Shown: positions 11,890 through 21,353 of the stretch, one piece after another
Layout of the letters: every line of letters begins with the position of its first letter
Numbering within the stretch: the first letter of the stretch is position 1
NCBI RefSeq assembly: GCF_000633355.1
Contig: NZ_AYMQ01000037.1
Coordinates: 93,004 to 157,003 of the forward strand
Source of the DNA: Serratia sp. H1w
GTDB taxonomy: Bacteria > Pseudomonadota > Gammaproteobacteria > Enterobacterales > Enterobacteriaceae
DNA: 64,000 nt
Direction: 5' to 3'
Program-made: the position numbers and the translations under genes
The notes under the pieces: generated by a model
The model's database searches: none
What the model was told of the DNA's origin: nothing
Seen by the model: only the letters and a program-made list of their open reading frames with translations

Positions 11890-12468
11890 TTACTGTTCTT
11901 CGTCCTGCCCTTCTTCGCCTTGCTCATACTCCGCTAACTCATCACACATGGCCGCGATGGCATGGCGTGCCAGCTCTGCCAGAGTACGATAAAAGCCGCT
12001 GGTGGCATGTGCTTCGACCTTACCCAGAAAACGGCCGCACCAAGGCAACAAGAATTCATTAAACAGCGTGGTTTGCGCCTGAATTTCGTCTTCCTGCGAC
12101 TGGTCTTCCAACCACGAGGCCGCCAGCAGCAGCGAACCAAAATGATCGGCTGGCGCATCGCCTAATGGCATGCCACGCTGCTGGAGGAATACGCGAACTT
12201 CAGCTTCGCTGGCACCTTCCACATAGGCTGAGCGCAGTGGTGAGACGCTGCATTCGCTGCCGACAAACAACGCGTTAAAATCGCTGGCCAACTGCGGATC
12301 GCTACAATGCTGCTGCAAACGGGCCAGCAGTTCGTCCTGCTCGAGCGGCCAATGCTGTTGCAGCTTGCCCTCTTTAATCAGGGTAAACAGCGGCTCCAAC
12401 AACGGATCCTGCGGCTGGCGGTAAAACAGCGTGCCCAATACCCGGCAGACAACGGAAAACTCATTCAT
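11890..12468 (-). CDS. ycdY: TorD/DmsD-family chaperone YcdY
   Basis: The 192-residue, all-helical acidic protein belongs to the TorD/DmsD chaperone family. The family core is seen at LASDFNALFVGSECSVSPLRS, about residues 60-80. In E. coli, YcdY is reported to act as a chaperone for its neighbour YcdX and to increase that enzyme's activity; the pair is kept here with 40 bases between them. The C-terminus is unusually acidic (EQGEEGQDEEQ). It is read from the ycdX side. Confidence 0.88.
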   Translation of the reverse strand: MNEFSVVCRVLGTLFYRQPQDPLLEPLFTLIKEGKLQQHWPLEQDELLARLQQHCSDPQLASDFNALFVGSECSVSPLRSAYVEGASEAEVRVFLQQRGMPLGDAPADHFGSLLLAASWLEDQSQEDEIQAQTTLFNEFLLPWCGRFLGKVEAHATSGFYRTLAELARHAIAAMCDELAEYEQGEEGQDEEQ

Positions 12469-12508
12469 GATAAAACCCTATACAAACAGAAAATTTGCCG
12501 TGACGATG

Positions 12509-13246
12509 TCACAGATCGGCTAATTCCGCAATTGCTGGCCTGCCGCGCTGCTCAAGAAAATCCAGGATCCGGCGTGGTGACACATTCAAAATGCGTTCCT
12601 GCGGGAAATTCACTTCCTCAATGATTCGCTCGCAATGTTCAAAAATACCGAGCGCAAAAGCGACGTGCGAGTCAGAACCTAGTGCCAGCCATCCACCGGC
12701 ATCTCGCACTGCGGCAGCGATCGCACGACAGTTCGATTCACTGCCCTTACGGGAATGGATAAACGAGGAGTTGTTGAGCTCCAGCGCTACCTGATATTTG
12801 GCTGCCGCTGCGGCTATTGCCGGGATATCGACCGGATATTTCGGGTTGCCGGGATGGCTGATGATATGCACATCGCCCTGTGCCATGGCAGCAATCATCG
12901 CTTCGGTGTTGGCAGCCCGGTCCTGCGGTGCAAATACCGGCTCATGGAATCCGGCAATGATCAGATCGATTTCGTTAAGCATGGGTCCGGTGCAGTCGAT
13001 ATCACCGGCCAGGTTTTTGATATTGGCTTCAATGCCGCGCAGAATGCCAACGCCATCCACCAGACGTGGCCACACACGCATGTTCATAAAGTGCCAGTAG
13101 TGAGGCGCATCGGCCATATCCGGCCCGTGGTCGGTGATGGCGAACAGTTTGATGCCCTTGTGCTTCGCTTCGGCGATATAGTCGTGCAGAGTGCTATAGG
13201 CATGGGTACTGGCTACGGTATGCATATGTAAATCAACGGGGTACAT
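12509..13246 (-). CDS. ycdX: PHP-domain zinc phosphatase YcdX
   Basis: YcdX is a metal-dependent phosphatase of the PHP family with a trinuclear zinc site, linked to swarming in E. coli. The 245-residue product keeps the metal ligands [14 protein letters not shown] (His7, His9, His15), ITDHG, GIEANI, HPGNP and GSDSH in family order. A good AGAAGGAG site precedes the ATG. ycdY follows downstream and ghrA lies upstream in the same direction, as in E. coli. Confidence 0.94.
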   Translation of the reverse strand: MYPVDLHMHTVASTHAYSTLHDYIAEAKHKGIKLFAITDHGPDMADAPHYWHFMNMRVWPRLVDGVGILRGIEANIKNLAGDIDCTGPMLNEIDLIIAGFHEPVFAPQDRAANTEAMIAAMAQGDVHIISHPGNPKYPVDIPAIAAAAAKYQVALELNNSSFIHSRKGSESNCRAIAAAVRDAGGWLALGSDSHVAFALGIFEHCERIIEEVNFPQERILNVSPRRILDFLEQRGRPAIAELADL

Positions 13247-13356
13247 TCTTTCTCCTTCTTAGGCGCTCGCCGGGGTGGGTCAGCGGATGGCGGGTCAATC
13301 CTTGCTCATCATAGCAGTTAACGCCGCTATCAACATGTTAGCGGGTTTAGATAGCA

Positions 13357-14298
13357 TCAATAGCCACGCTGAATATCAACCACGCCTGTAGGCTGCTCGC
13401 CCGCCTCAAGCCGCAGAATATTGGTACTGACCTGATCCATGGCCTGCTCCGGCAGGGTGATAGCTGCTATATGCGGGGTAATGGTGACACGCGGATGACG
13501 CCAGAAGGCATGGGCGTGTGGCAAAGGTTCATTAACGAAGACATCGAGCATAGCCGCCGCCACTTGCCCTTGCTCTAACATCACCAATAGATCGTCTTCG
13601 ACCAGATGGGCACCACGTGCAATGTTGATCAGATAAGCCCCAGGCACCAAGCGGCTTAACAACTCACGGTTGAGGATACCCGCCGTTTCCGGCGTATTGG
13701 GCAACAGGTTGATCAGCAATCGGCTACCATCAAGGAACGCCGCAAGCTGAGGCTGGCCGGCAAAGCTCTGTACGCCATCGATCTGCTTGGGGCTGCGGCT
13801 CCAGCAACGGACGTCAAAGCCCAACGCCGCCAGCTTTTGCGCCACGCTTTTACCCAACACCCCTGCCCCCAGAATGCCGATGGTAAAATCACTCTGCTGA
13901 TGAGGTTCGAGTGGCGCCCAGTTTTGCTGCTGTTGCTGCAACTGATACTCATCAAAACGGCGGAAATAGCGCAAAACGCCAGCCAGCGCGTATTCATCCA
14001 TCTGCTGCGCCATGCCGGTATCTTCCAGCCGGATCAGCGGTACTCCCGCCGGTAGGCTGCCGGGATGCTGGCGTTCCTGTTCAAGAATGGCATCCACGCC
14101 AGCCCCGAGGGCAAAGATCCCTTTCAGATCGCGGCGATTGGCCAGCATTTCATAAGGAGGCCGCCATACCAGCGCATAATCTGCCGGGCGGTCATCCCCT
14201 GGCTGCCATGCCCGGATATTTGCCTGTGGTAAGCGCTGCGCCATTCCTGCCAGCCAATCTTGCGCATCAAAAAACGAGTGATAGAAAATGATATTCAC
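13357..14298 (-). CDS. ghrA: Glyoxylate/hydroxypyruvate reductase GhrA
   Basis: GhrA is a cytoplasmic NADPH-dependent 2-hydroxyacid dehydrogenase that reduces glyoxylate to glycolate and hydroxypyruvate to glycerate. The 313-residue protein has the nucleotide-binding loop GILGAGVLGKSVAQKL at about residues 142-157, the catalytic arginine segment NIARGAHLVEDDLL, a glutamate in FVNEPLPH and the catalytic histidine in ITPHIAAI. Downstream come ycdX and ycdY; upstream, in the opposite direction, is the tRNA-Ser gene, matching the ghrA/serX neighbourhood of E. coli. Confidence 0.95.
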   Translation of the reverse strand: MNIIFYHSFFDAQDWLAGMAQRLPQANIRAWQPGDDRPADYALVWRPPYEMLANRRDLKGIFALGAGVDAILEQERQHPGSLPAGVPLIRLEDTGMAQQMDEYALAGVLRYFRRFDEYQLQQQQQNWAPLEPHQQSDFTIGILGAGVLGKSVAQKLAALGFDVRCWSRSPKQIDGVQSFAGQPQLAAFLDGSRLLINLLPNTPETAGILNRELLSRLVPGAYLINIARGAHLVEDDLLVMLEQGQVAAAMLDVFVNEPLPHAHAFWRHPRVTITPHIAAITLPEQAMDQVSTNILRLEAGEQPTGVVDIQRGY

Positions 14299-14464
14299 TG
14301 CCGGTTCCCTTACTGGGTGGATTTCTACCTATCCTTCCGCGCTTCGCCGATTGATGCAAGCACAAAGTCACGGCGGATTGGCGCTGACAGAGCAAATTAT
14401 CGTGCGACAAATCAGCAAATTGCTGGAAGTTTGGCTAAACGCACGCGGTTATGGCACAAGGCTA

Positions 14465-14493
14465 TTGACGCTGGCATAAGATTCTCCTACATT
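14465..14493 (+). promoter_or_regulatory. Promoter of the first tRNA-Ser
   Basis: TTGACG (14465-14470) and TACATT (14488-14493) are 17 bases apart and are followed by AGCGCCC. A GC-rich discriminator of this kind is typical of stringently controlled stable-RNA promoters. Confidence 0.8.
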
Positions 14494-14533
14494 AGCGCCC
14501 GTCGACAGCGTAAAGCGTTGCCGACGACAAAAC

Positions 14534-14623
14534 GGTGAGGTGTCTGAGTGGCTGAAGGAGCACGCCTGGAAAGTGTGTATACGCGTAAGTGTATCGAGGG
14601 TTCGAACCCCTCCCTCACCGCCA
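14534..14623 (+). tRNA. serX: tRNA-Ser (anticodon GGA)
   Basis: The 90-base gene starts GGTGAGGTGTCTGAGTGG and ends with encoded CCA. The anticodon loop CTGGAAA gives anticodon GGA, the long variable arm is typical of class II serine tRNA, and the T arm is GAGGGTTCGAACCCCTC. The acceptor stem is fully paired (GGTGAGG with CCTCACC). The position next to ghrA matches serX of E. coli. A terminator and tandem tail repeats follow. A second copy at 37527 differs visibly in the acceptor stem. Confidence 0.97.
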
Positions 14624-14802
14624 TATTTTAAGAGAAAGTCTGAACTCACGTTCAGACTTTTTTTTTTGCATGTTCCCCATACTGGGAGGGGTGAGAAGCC
14701 TCGACAGGGTTCGACAAAATGACCCGCACCGCTGGGACATTTTGGACGGCCGACCGGCCGCCCGTAGGGTGAGCTTGCGAATCAAGCCCTCCCTCACCGC
14801 CA
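14624..14802 (+). repeat. tRNA-tail tandem repeat, array A unit 1 (rtT-like)
   Basis: This 179-base unit runs from just after the tRNA CCA end to a second copy of the tRNA 3' end, CCCTCCCTCACCGCCA at 14787-14802. Inside it are the terminator, a conserved core starting GTGAGAAGCCTCGACAGG and the GC palindrome CGGCCGACCGGCCG. The layout is that of the E. coli tyrT locus, where about 178-base repeats carrying the 3' end of the tRNA encode rtT RNA. The same core is found in array B at 37617-38146. Confidence 0.85.
14635..14667 (+). terminator. Terminator after the first tRNA-Ser
   Basis: An 11-base-pair stem (14635-14645 with 14650-14660), loop TCAC, and a run of T to 14667 form a strong intrinsic terminator 12 bases after the tRNA CCA end. 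Confidence 0.9.
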
Positions 14803-14911
14803 TATTAAAATAAGAAAGCCTGAATTCACGTTCAGGCCTTTTTATTACATATTCTCCAGGCAGGGAGGAGTGAGAAGCCTCGACAGGGTTCGACAAAATG
14901 GCCCGCACCGA
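14803..14911 (+). repeat. tRNA-tail tandem repeat, array A unit 2 (truncated)
   Basis: The unit begins again after the second tail with its own terminator hairpin (14816-14845) and the conserved core (GTGAGAAGCCTCGACAGG, GTTCGACAAAATGG), but diverges at about 14911 and has no third tail copy. It marks the right end of array A. Confidence 0.75.
14816..14845 (+). terminator. Terminator in array A unit 2
   Basis: GCCTGAA and TTCAGGC pair around a six-base loop and are followed by CTTTTTATT. The stem sequence differs from the unit 1 hairpin by paired changes. Confidence 0.8.
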
Positions 14912-15189
14912 AGGGTAGAACCCATGTTGGCTATGAGCGAACAGCGGACATTTGCGATTCAAAGGTTCTCATATCGACTGAGGCTGTTTAGCATTATTTC
15001 AATAATTTTGTCATCAGCTCAAAAAACATTGGCAGGTCACGACTGAAAGAGAATGACGCGTTTAGCGAAAAGGAACAGGACATCTTTGCAAGCTAGTTTC
15101 AGCTATGTCCGCTACAGATGCTCTGTGACTTGCTTTTAACGTGTTCATAGGGATAAATGGATTATTATCCTGTTTTGAGTGAACTGAAA

Positions 15190-15817
15190 ATGTTTGATTC
15201 AACATCAATAATGTCCTTCATAGCAGTCGTTATTGGTCTTTTTTTAATCCCGGGCCCGGCCGTTTTACTGGTCATTACTCGCACTTTTCAGGGGGGGGCG
15301 TAAAGCAGGCATTGCCACAGGACTAGGCATTGCTACAGGAGATCTGATTCACACGCTGAGTGCTGCGCTAGGTTTATCAGCAATTCTGATGACCTCGGCA
15401 CTCGCATTTGATGTCGTAAAGATTGCAGGAGCCTGTTATCTGATTTATCTGGGTATGCGTGCATTTTTTGCTAAATCAAACGCTATCTCGCAAACACGTT
15501 TGGCAGAAGTGACATTGCCTCAGGCATTTGTTCAGGCTGTTGGCACCGAGGTGCTTAATCCAAAAACTGCCTTATTCTTTCTGGCATTTCTACCTCAATT
15601 CATTCACCCTGAATCTGGCTCGTCTTTAAGTCAATTTGCAGTACTCGGTTTGATATTTTCAGGGCTCAGTGCAGCTTATGCCAGCATCATTGCGATCATA
15701 ATCCGGCCCCTGAGACGCTGGCTAGGATGCTTGTCTGGGCTACGTCGCTGGGAGGGGAAAATAATTGGGGCACTATTTGTATCACTTGGTTTAAAAGTGG
15801 CTTTTCAGCATCGTTAG
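15190..15817 (+). pseudogene. LysE/RhtB-family amino-acid exporter, frameshifted in a G run
   Basis: The first frame (ATG 15190) encodes a LysE/RhtB start with the family motif IPGPAVLLVITRTFQGG, then stops at 15301. The +1 frame continues with KAGIATGLGIATGDLIHTLSA and runs to 15817. The break lies at eight G residues, 15291-15298; seven would join both parts into a normal 208-residue, roughly six-helix exporter of the kind that exports amino acids or homoserine. It may be a pseudogene, a slip-prone phase-variable gene, or a sequencing error. The surrounding DNA is poorer in GC than the core genes, which suggests acquired DNA. Confidence 0.8.
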
Positions 15818-16052
15818 GACGGGTCTGGTAAGAACAAGAAGAGCCTCATTTTCAAAATCAATGAGGACAATTTAGCTTACGCCTGCTTCATCCATCAAAT
15901 AATTGTGGGTGATTTGAGTATGGCTGTCCATTATAAGCGAAAAGCGGAGGTTCGCAGTTTTACCCCCTATTGATCACGACATGACTTGACCTGCTTTTTT
16001 AACACCACCAGAGACTGAGTAGCACAACGTTAATCTGGCATAACAGGGATAT

Positions 16053-16943
16053 TTATACATCTTGTACCCTGAGAAAATCGATCAATTCCCTCATGGCTGG
16101 GCTCAGTGAATCCGGTGTTTTATAGCAAATGCAGATTCGCCGCCGTGCCCATTGATCGGTTAGCGGCAATATATGGTAATGAAATTTTTTACTGAAACGT
16201 TCAGCTACTGAGACTGGAAGGATCCCTACGCCAATACTGCTACTGACCATCTCACCAATCCCTTCAAAACTGCTCATTCTGACGCGATAAGTCAGTGGAT
16301 GGCCAAGGCCTTCAGCATGCTCACTGATGTGGTCCTGCAGCGCATTACCGGGGTATAAACCAATGAAAGGCTCTGTGATCACATCAGAGAAAGAGATTTT
16401 ATCTCTGTGTTCAAACCGGTGAGAGGGTGGGACGATAAGAGCAAGCCAGTCATCTGTCATTGGTTCAAGCATGAGTTCCCGGGTGTCTACCGCATCTGAA
16501 ACGAGCCCTGCTTCAGCTATACCATTACTTACACTGTTAATGATATCCGCACTTGTTCTCTCTTCCAGCTCAATGGTCACATCTGGGTGCTCTGAAAGCC
16601 ACTTTGCAAGCCTGCCGGGCAGATACTCAGCCATCGCTGAGGTATTGGCATATAACCTTATTTTTCCCCTGACTCCTTTGGCATAAGCGCCGAGCTCAGC
16701 TTTAAGCCGCTCCTGCTGGGACAGTATTTCCCGGGCATGGCGTACGAGAACCTCACCGGCTTCTGTAAGGCTGACACCCCTCGGATGTCGTGAAAACAGC
16801 TTCACCCCGGTATCGTCCTCTATGTTTTTAAGTCTCTCACTGGCCGAACCAACGGCCAGGCTAGCGCATCGCGCACCATGGGTAATGCTTCCAGCATCAG
16901 CGATACAGACGACAAGTTTCAAATCAGAAAGATCCAGTCTCAT
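16053..16943 (-). CDS. LysR-family transcriptional regulator
   Basis: A 296-residue LysR-type regulator: N-terminal winged helix-turn-helix (residues 1-65, with FSRHPRGVSLTEAGEVLVRHA) and a C-terminal effector-binding domain. It starts 114 bases from, and divergent to, the TSUP permease gene, which makes that gene its most likely target by the usual LysR arrangement. The inducer is unknown. Confidence 0.88.
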   Translation of the reverse strand: MRLDLSDLKLVVCIADAGSITHGARCASLAVGSASERLKNIEDDTGVKLFSRHPRGVSLTEAGEVLVRHAREILSQQERLKAELGAYAKGVRGKIRLYANTSAMAEYLPGRLAKWLSEHPDVTIELEERTSADIINSVSNGIAEAGLVSDAVDTRELMLEPMTDDWLALIVPPSHRFEHRDKISFSDVITEPFIGLYPGNALQDHISEHAEGLGHPLTYRVRMSSFEGIGEMVSSSIGVGILPVSVAERFSKKFHYHILPLTDQWARRRICICYKTPDSLSPAMRELIDFLRVQDV

Positions 16944-17057
16944 AGGGATATTTATCTCATCCTTCGGGTTATCCGAAGCATGGCCCGCTTAAACCAGATT
17001 GTCTACTAACAGGTGAGATGATTGAATCACTGAAAATCCTATGTCAGGGCAAACTTT

Positions 17058-17798
17058 GTGGGCGAACAGCTGTATATCTACCTTTCATTAATATTTATCT
17101 TTGCCGGTTTTGTAAAGGGCGTGACCGGAATGGGACTGCCAACAGTAGCAATGGGGCTGCTTGGCATGTTTATGCCACTTCCGATCGCGGCGGCATTGCT
17201 GGTAATTCCTTCTTTCGTGACGAATATGCTGCAGCTTGTTACCGGCCCCTCAATGAGGCTGATTATCCGCCGTCTGTGGCTGATGATGCTGCTTATTGTC
17301 GCTGGTACAGTGTCAGCCTCTTCGCTTCTTATCACCATTAATCCGGCCTGGTCAGCATTCGCTCTGGGCATGGCTTTAATCGTTTTCGCTGCTTTTGCGC
17401 TGGTTTCACCGTCGCTTACGGTTTCTCAAGCCAGGGAGAAATGGCTTTCCCCAGTTATTGGTGGCGTGACAGGTGTAATCACCGGCGCGACAGGCGTATT
17501 CGTTATGCCGGCCGTTCCCTTTCTTCAGTCGCTTCGCTTCAGTAAAGATGAACTCGTTCAGGCCCTGGGGCTGTCATTCACAGTTTCTACCATGTCGCTG
17601 GCCGTGGGGCTTTATCTACATGATGCTTTCAGGGTAGAGCAGTTTTCACTGTCCTTTTTATCGATATTGCCTGCTTTGGCTGGGATGTGGCTGGGGCAGA
17701 AGGTGCGGGCGCGCATTAGTGCCAAACGTTTCAGGCAGTGTTTTCTCCTGTTTCTGATGGTGCTCGGAATAGAGTTGATTTCACGCCCCTTTTTTTGA
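17058..17798 (+). CDS. TSUP (TauE/SafE) family permease
   Basis: From a GTG start the product is 246 residues with about eight hydrophobic segments and the paired TSUP motifs: FAGFVKGVTGMGLPTVAMGL near the N-terminus and GGVTGVITGATGVFVMPAVP at mid-length. The family moves sulfite, sulfoacetate or other organic anions across the inner membrane. The divergent LysR gene is probably its regulator. The substrate cannot be told from sequence. Confidence 0.85.
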   Translation: MGEQLYIYLSLIFIFAGFVKGVTGMGLPTVAMGLLGMFMPLPIAAALLVIPSFVTNMLQLVTGPSMRLIIRRLWLMMLLIVAGTVSASSLLITINPAWSAFALGMALIVFAAFALVSPSLTVSQAREKWLSPVIGGVTGVITGATGVFVMPAVPFLQSLRFSKDELVQALGLSFTVSTMSLAVGLYLHDAFRVEQFSLSFLSILPALAGMWLGQKVRARISAKRFRQCFLLFLMVLGIELISRPFF

Positions 17799-17984
17799 TT
17801 TATCAGAACTGTAGGACAGGGTGCAGCAATTGGCGATCTGCTCTGAAGGGTCAACAACCGGGAGGATGTAATGAGCAGCAACCTGTAGTTAAAATAAAAA
17901 ACTTGCTAGAGCAGCTATGAAGCATTTACCCATTAGCGAACATGCTCATGCGATAGGTAGACGGGCGCAGCATGGGTGAGCACA

Positions 17985-18007
17985 GTGAAAAGCCTCGGCT
18001 GAGGCTT
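17985..18007 (-). terminator. Terminator of the AI-2E-family gene
   Basis: AAGCCTC/GAGGCTT pair around a four-base loop. Read on the minus strand the stem is followed by TTTTC, five bases past the stop codon of the permease gene. Confidence 0.7.
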
Positions 18008-18011
18008 ACAC

Positions 18012-19022
18012 TCAAATCAGCTTAGCTTCCCTAAGCTCACTCTTCAGATAGGCATAGTAGATAGGTGCAGCCACCACCCCTGCCAAACCAAATGCCGCCT
18101 CAAACACCAACATCGCCAGCAAGATCTCCCAAGAGTTGGCTTGGATTTTAGTGCCGACGATACGAGCATTGAGGAAATACTCAAACTTGTGGATCACGAT
18201 CAGATACAGCAGCGCAATCAATGCCACCCCGAGTGACACCGACAGGCCAGAGATGAACACGATGGTATTGGAGATCAGATTGCCGATCACCGGCAGCAGG
18301 CCAAAGATAAAGGTAAACACCACCAGCGTTTTCGCCAGCGGGATATGGATCCCACACAGCGGCATCACACCAAGGATAAAGATGGCCGAGAAGAAGGTAT
18401 TGATGGCCGAAATTTTAACCTGAGCAAACACAATGTTGCGGAACGCCTGCGATAGCAGCGAAATCCTTCTCATCAGCTCACTTTTCAGTAATGGCCGATC
18501 CTCGCTTTTATCAACGTTATACAGTGAGATGATGGCACCGAGCACCATGCCGATCAGCATAGTCACCAGACCGTGCAGTACGCTCTTGCCCATCGTCTGC
18601 AACAACGCGATATGTTGCTGTAACCGGCTCAGCATTTCGTTTTTCAGCTCTTCCACGCTCAATGGCAGATAGCCCGGCATATATTTCACCACTTCCTGCT
18701 GGACATCCTGCAAGATGACCGCAATACGGGTGTTAACAGCGGTGAGATTGCGCATTTCCTGCATCAGATAGCCGACGATACTCCCCACAATAGCGGTCAA
18801 CAGGCCGACCACCAGCGTGCTGATCACCGCAACAACCAACCACCTGGCCCGATGGCCGCCAATCACCTTCTGAAAATGTGGCGTCAGGATATTGACGATC
18901 TCGTAAACCAAAAAACCTGCCATAAAGCAGGTAAGAAGATGCAACGGCAACAGCAACAGGAGCCCCCCCATCACAAAGATGAAGCTGATAATCCTGGCCT
19001 GTTTTAAATTCATTAACTGCAT
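18012..19022 (-). CDS. AI-2E family transporter (TqsA/YdiK/PerM type)
   Basis: The 336-residue membrane protein has paired hydrophobic segments at the N-terminus (residues 10-45 and 60-90), a soluble stretch near 95-150, and further helices to the C-terminus with the family motif FGLLPVIGNLISN near residue 238. The family includes TqsA, reported to export autoinducer-2 in E. coli, but other members are Na+/H+ antiporters or of unknown function. Its place directly beside the lsr AI-2 uptake genes makes a role in AI-2 traffic attractive, though not proven. Confidence 0.8.
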   Translation of the reverse strand: MQLMNLKQARIISFIFVMGGLLLLLPLHLLTCFMAGFLVYEIVNILTPHFQKVIGGHRARWLVVAVISTLVVGLLTAIVGSIVGYLMQEMRNLTAVNTRIAVILQDVQQEVVKYMPGYLPLSVEELKNEMLSRLQQHIALLQTMGKSVLHGLVTMLIGMVLGAIISLYNVDKSEDRPLLKSELMRRISLLSQAFRNIVFAQVKISAINTFFSAIFILGVMPLCGIHIPLAKTLVVFTFIFGLLPVIGNLISNTIVFISGLSVSLGVALIALLYLIVIHKFEYFLNARIVGTKIQANSWEILLAMLVFEAAFGLAGVVAAPIYYAYLKSELREAKLI

Positions 19023-19345
19023 TGTTACTCGCTTATCCCTGAGGGGATAGAAATTGTAAGTCCCTGTGCCAGCCCGGCAGCAAGTACCTTGCGTTGCTTT
19101 TCGTCCATAAGTTGCTGGCCTCCTTTGTCAGAAGAAACATAGCAAAAATAGGCAATGAAAGCCTGATTTTTCATGCAGACTTTCAGATTGATGACAAAGT
19201 GGCAATGTTGCTGAATTTGTAGGGATCGCTCTCGGTCAACCTATTGATTATCCAGATGGGCGCAGCATGCAGCGCCCCTACGCGGTGAGATCAACGAAAA
19301 TTTGCCAGCAGCCTCAAAGCCTGAATTTTCACTCAGGCTTTTCCT
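19023..19345. other. Intergenic region with GC hairpin and terminator
   Basis: No gene is seen in these 323 bases. A hairpin GGGCGC...GCGCCC lies at 19258-19277, preceded by TTGATTATCCAG, which also occurs near the palindrome at 3231. A second hairpin, AAAGCCTGA/TCAGGCTTT at 19316-19341, sits just beyond the cupin stop and probably ends the lsrR-lsrK-cupin transcript. Confidence 0.55.
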
Positions 19346-19696
19346 CTAATAACTCTCTGGTTCCGCGGGATGGCTATCGCCCAAAATATGCGGCGATTTC
19401 ACAAACACCCCTTTCCAGGGAACCGAACCATGATTGACCAGAAAATGTGCCTCACCAGGATCGCACTGCAACACATCCCCCTCGCCCAGCAGTTGCATCT
19501 CCCCTTCCAGATACAGGCACACTTCACCGCTCAGCGTATAAAACACCTCACAAACCTCCTTGTGACGATGATTTCTGAATGACTGCCCAGGTTGCAACAC
19601 AACGACGCCCATGTCGCACATCGGGCCACGGATCAGGTATTTCGGGCCATTGTCACCGAAGCGATAGTCGTGAGCCATTTCATTGGTTTTGATCAT
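19346..19696 (-). CDS. Small cupin protein linked to lsrK
   Basis: A single cupin domain of 116 residues. The metal-binding motifs are visible: FRNHRHKEVCEVFYTLSGEV (two histidines and a glutamate) and GDVLQCDPGEAHFLVNHG (the last histidine). It starts 12 bases after lsrK and reads the same way, so it is almost certainly part of the lsrR-lsrK transcript. The E. coli lsr operon has no such gene. It could bind or isomerise a small sugar-like ligand, but the function is unknown. Confidence 0.8.
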   Translation of the reverse strand: MIKTNEMAHDYRFGDNGPKYLIRGPMCDMGVVVLQPGQSFRNHRHKEVCEVFYTLSGEVCLYLEGEMQLLGEGDVLQCDPGEAHFLVNHGSVPWKGVFVKSPHILGDSHPAEPESY

Positions 19697-19708
19697 GAGT
19701 GCCCTCCT

Positions 19709-21301
19709 TTAGAGGCCGGGAGCCTTCCACATTGAGGTTGTCAATCCGTGATCAACCAAACCACGTTGATCCAGATACACTGCCAACCATTTTTGCCGCG
19801 CCTGTTGATAAACCTCGCTGTTTTCCGGGTTAGGAATATGCTCCCTGTCCCAACGCACCAGGCTTTCCCCGGCATCCGCCAACGACGAATAGACACCGAC
19901 GCCAACGCCTGTCGCAATGGCGCATCCTAGCGCGGTCGCTTCCTTCACTACCGGAACTCGTACGGTCAGGCCGGTAACATCGGCCAGGATCTGACTCCAC
20001 AGCGTGCCCTTTGAACCTCCACCAGCAAATACCAGCGAGTCAGCCTTGATACCGGAAAACTCGGCGATTTGTTGCAGATTACAGGCCGACACGATAGCCG
20101 CATTCTCTTCCAGAGCGCGAAACAGAGTAGCTTTGTTGCATTTTTCAGCATCGATCGACAGATTGATAAATGAGGGGGCAGCGTGATACCAGTTCTTAAA
20201 GCGCATGACGTCGGAGAAGATAGGCATGACACCATGGGCCCCCGGCTGTACACGCCTGGCCATATCCTCCAGCAAGGCATAGGTATCCACGCCCAGACGC
20301 TCGCCGATCAGCTTTTCTTCGGCGCAGAACGCATCACGGAACCAACGCATGGTCAGCCCGGTAAAAAAGCTGATGGATTCGCTTTGCACCATTCCCGGGA
20401 TCACATGCGGGTTGATGCGCACATTCATATTGGGATCGGTGACGGGAGCGGGAAGATTCACGACCTGCTGCCAAAACGTCCCGCCCAAGACGGCAGTTTG
20501 CCCTGCCCTGACAATGCCAAGGCCCACACAGCCCAATTGCACGTCACCGCCACCGACAATTACCGGAGTACCAGTCCGCAGGCCAGACAGTTCGGCAGCG
20601 TTGGCCGTCACTACCCCCAACGGCGTTCCCGTCTCTTTGACCGGCGAAAGAATGTCGGAACGCAGGCCCGCCATTTCCAGCAGGCCTTTTCTCCAGTCCC
20701 GCGTAACCAGATCAATCAGCCCGGTGGTCCCGGCATTTGACGGATCGACCGCCAGCTCACCGCTCAGCATATAGGCCAGCCAGTCGCTGATCATGGTCAC
20801 CGTCGCGGCCTGGCGATAAATATCAGGACGATAGTGCGCCAGCCATAGCAGCCGCGGCATCGCGCTGAGTGCCAGAGTCTGCCCGGAGCAGCGGTAAACC
20901 TCATCCTCAAAAGTATGGCCATGCAGTTCTTTTAACTCACTGACCTCGCGTGTTGCCCGCGCATCCACATTGGCGCAGGCCCAGATCGGCTGCCCCTCGG
21001 CATCATAGAGCACGATGCCTTCACGCATTGAACACGCAGCCACGGACACTATCGCCTCCGGCGCAATTGCCGCCATCGTTAATGCCTGATGGATGCACTG
21101 GCAGGCAAGCTGCCAGTTTTTAACCAGATCGAATTCCATGGAGCCCGGTACATCAGGGACCGCCAAATGATGCCATTCGGCTTGCCCTACTGAGACTTGA
21201 TTGCCTTCCAGATCAAAAATAACTGCCCTGACGCTGCCTGTGCCAGCGTCCAGGGCCATCAGGTACTGGCCTGATGTGATAGGAGTACAGAGTCGAGCCA
21301 T
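19709..21301 (-). CDS. lsrK: Autoinducer-2 kinase
   Basis: LsrK is the FGGY-family kinase that phosphorylates imported AI-2 to AI-2-phosphate in the cytoplasm, trapping it and creating the LsrR inducer. From the ATG at 21301 the protein is 530 residues, as in E. coli, starting [20 protein letters not shown]. The kinase motifs [16 protein letters not shown] and [18 protein letters not shown] are clear. An open frame reaches 21364 but adds 21 residues without family similarity. It lies 52 bases after lsrR. Confidence 0.96.
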   Translation of the reverse strand: MARLCTPITSGQYLMALDAGTGSVRAVIFDLEGNQVSVGQAEWHHLAVPDVPGSMEFDLVKNWQLACQCIHQALTMAAIAPEAIVSVAACSMREGIVLYDAEGQPIWACANVDARATREVSELKELHGHTFEDEVYRCSGQTLALSAMPRLLWLAHYRPDIYRQAATVTMISDWLAYMLSGELAVDPSNAGTTGLIDLVTRDWRKGLLEMAGLRSDILSPVKETGTPLGVVTANAAELSGLRTGTPVIVGGGDVQLGCVGLGIVRAGQTAVLGGTFWQQVVNLPAPVTDPNMNVRINPHVIPGMVQSESISFFTGLTMRWFRDAFCAEEKLIGERLGVDTYALLEDMARRVQPGAHGVMPIFSDVMRFKNWYHAAPSFINLSIDAEKCNKATLFRALEENAAIVSACNLQQIAEFSGIKADSLVFAGGGSKGTLWSQILADVTGLTVRVPVVKEATALGCAIATGVGVGVYSSLADAGESLVRWDREHIPNPENSEVYQQARQKWLAVYLDQRGLVDHGLTTSMWKAPGL

Positions 21302-21353
21302 GTGTTTGTCCTCGGCTGGTGTTGCTTTAATGTGTGTTACATCGCTAATAACC

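Noticed and set aside
14670..14813. 47-residue arginine-rich ORF in array A unit 1, recalling the protamine-like Tpr ORF of the E. coli tyrT repeat
   Set aside because: It has no ribosome-binding site (a terminator T run precedes it), and in array B the frame is shifted or the ATG is lost, so the frame is not kept.
14990..17990. Possible integrative island next to tRNA-Ser
   Set aside because: No integrase, no clear second attachment site and only three genes; lower GC alone does not prove an island.
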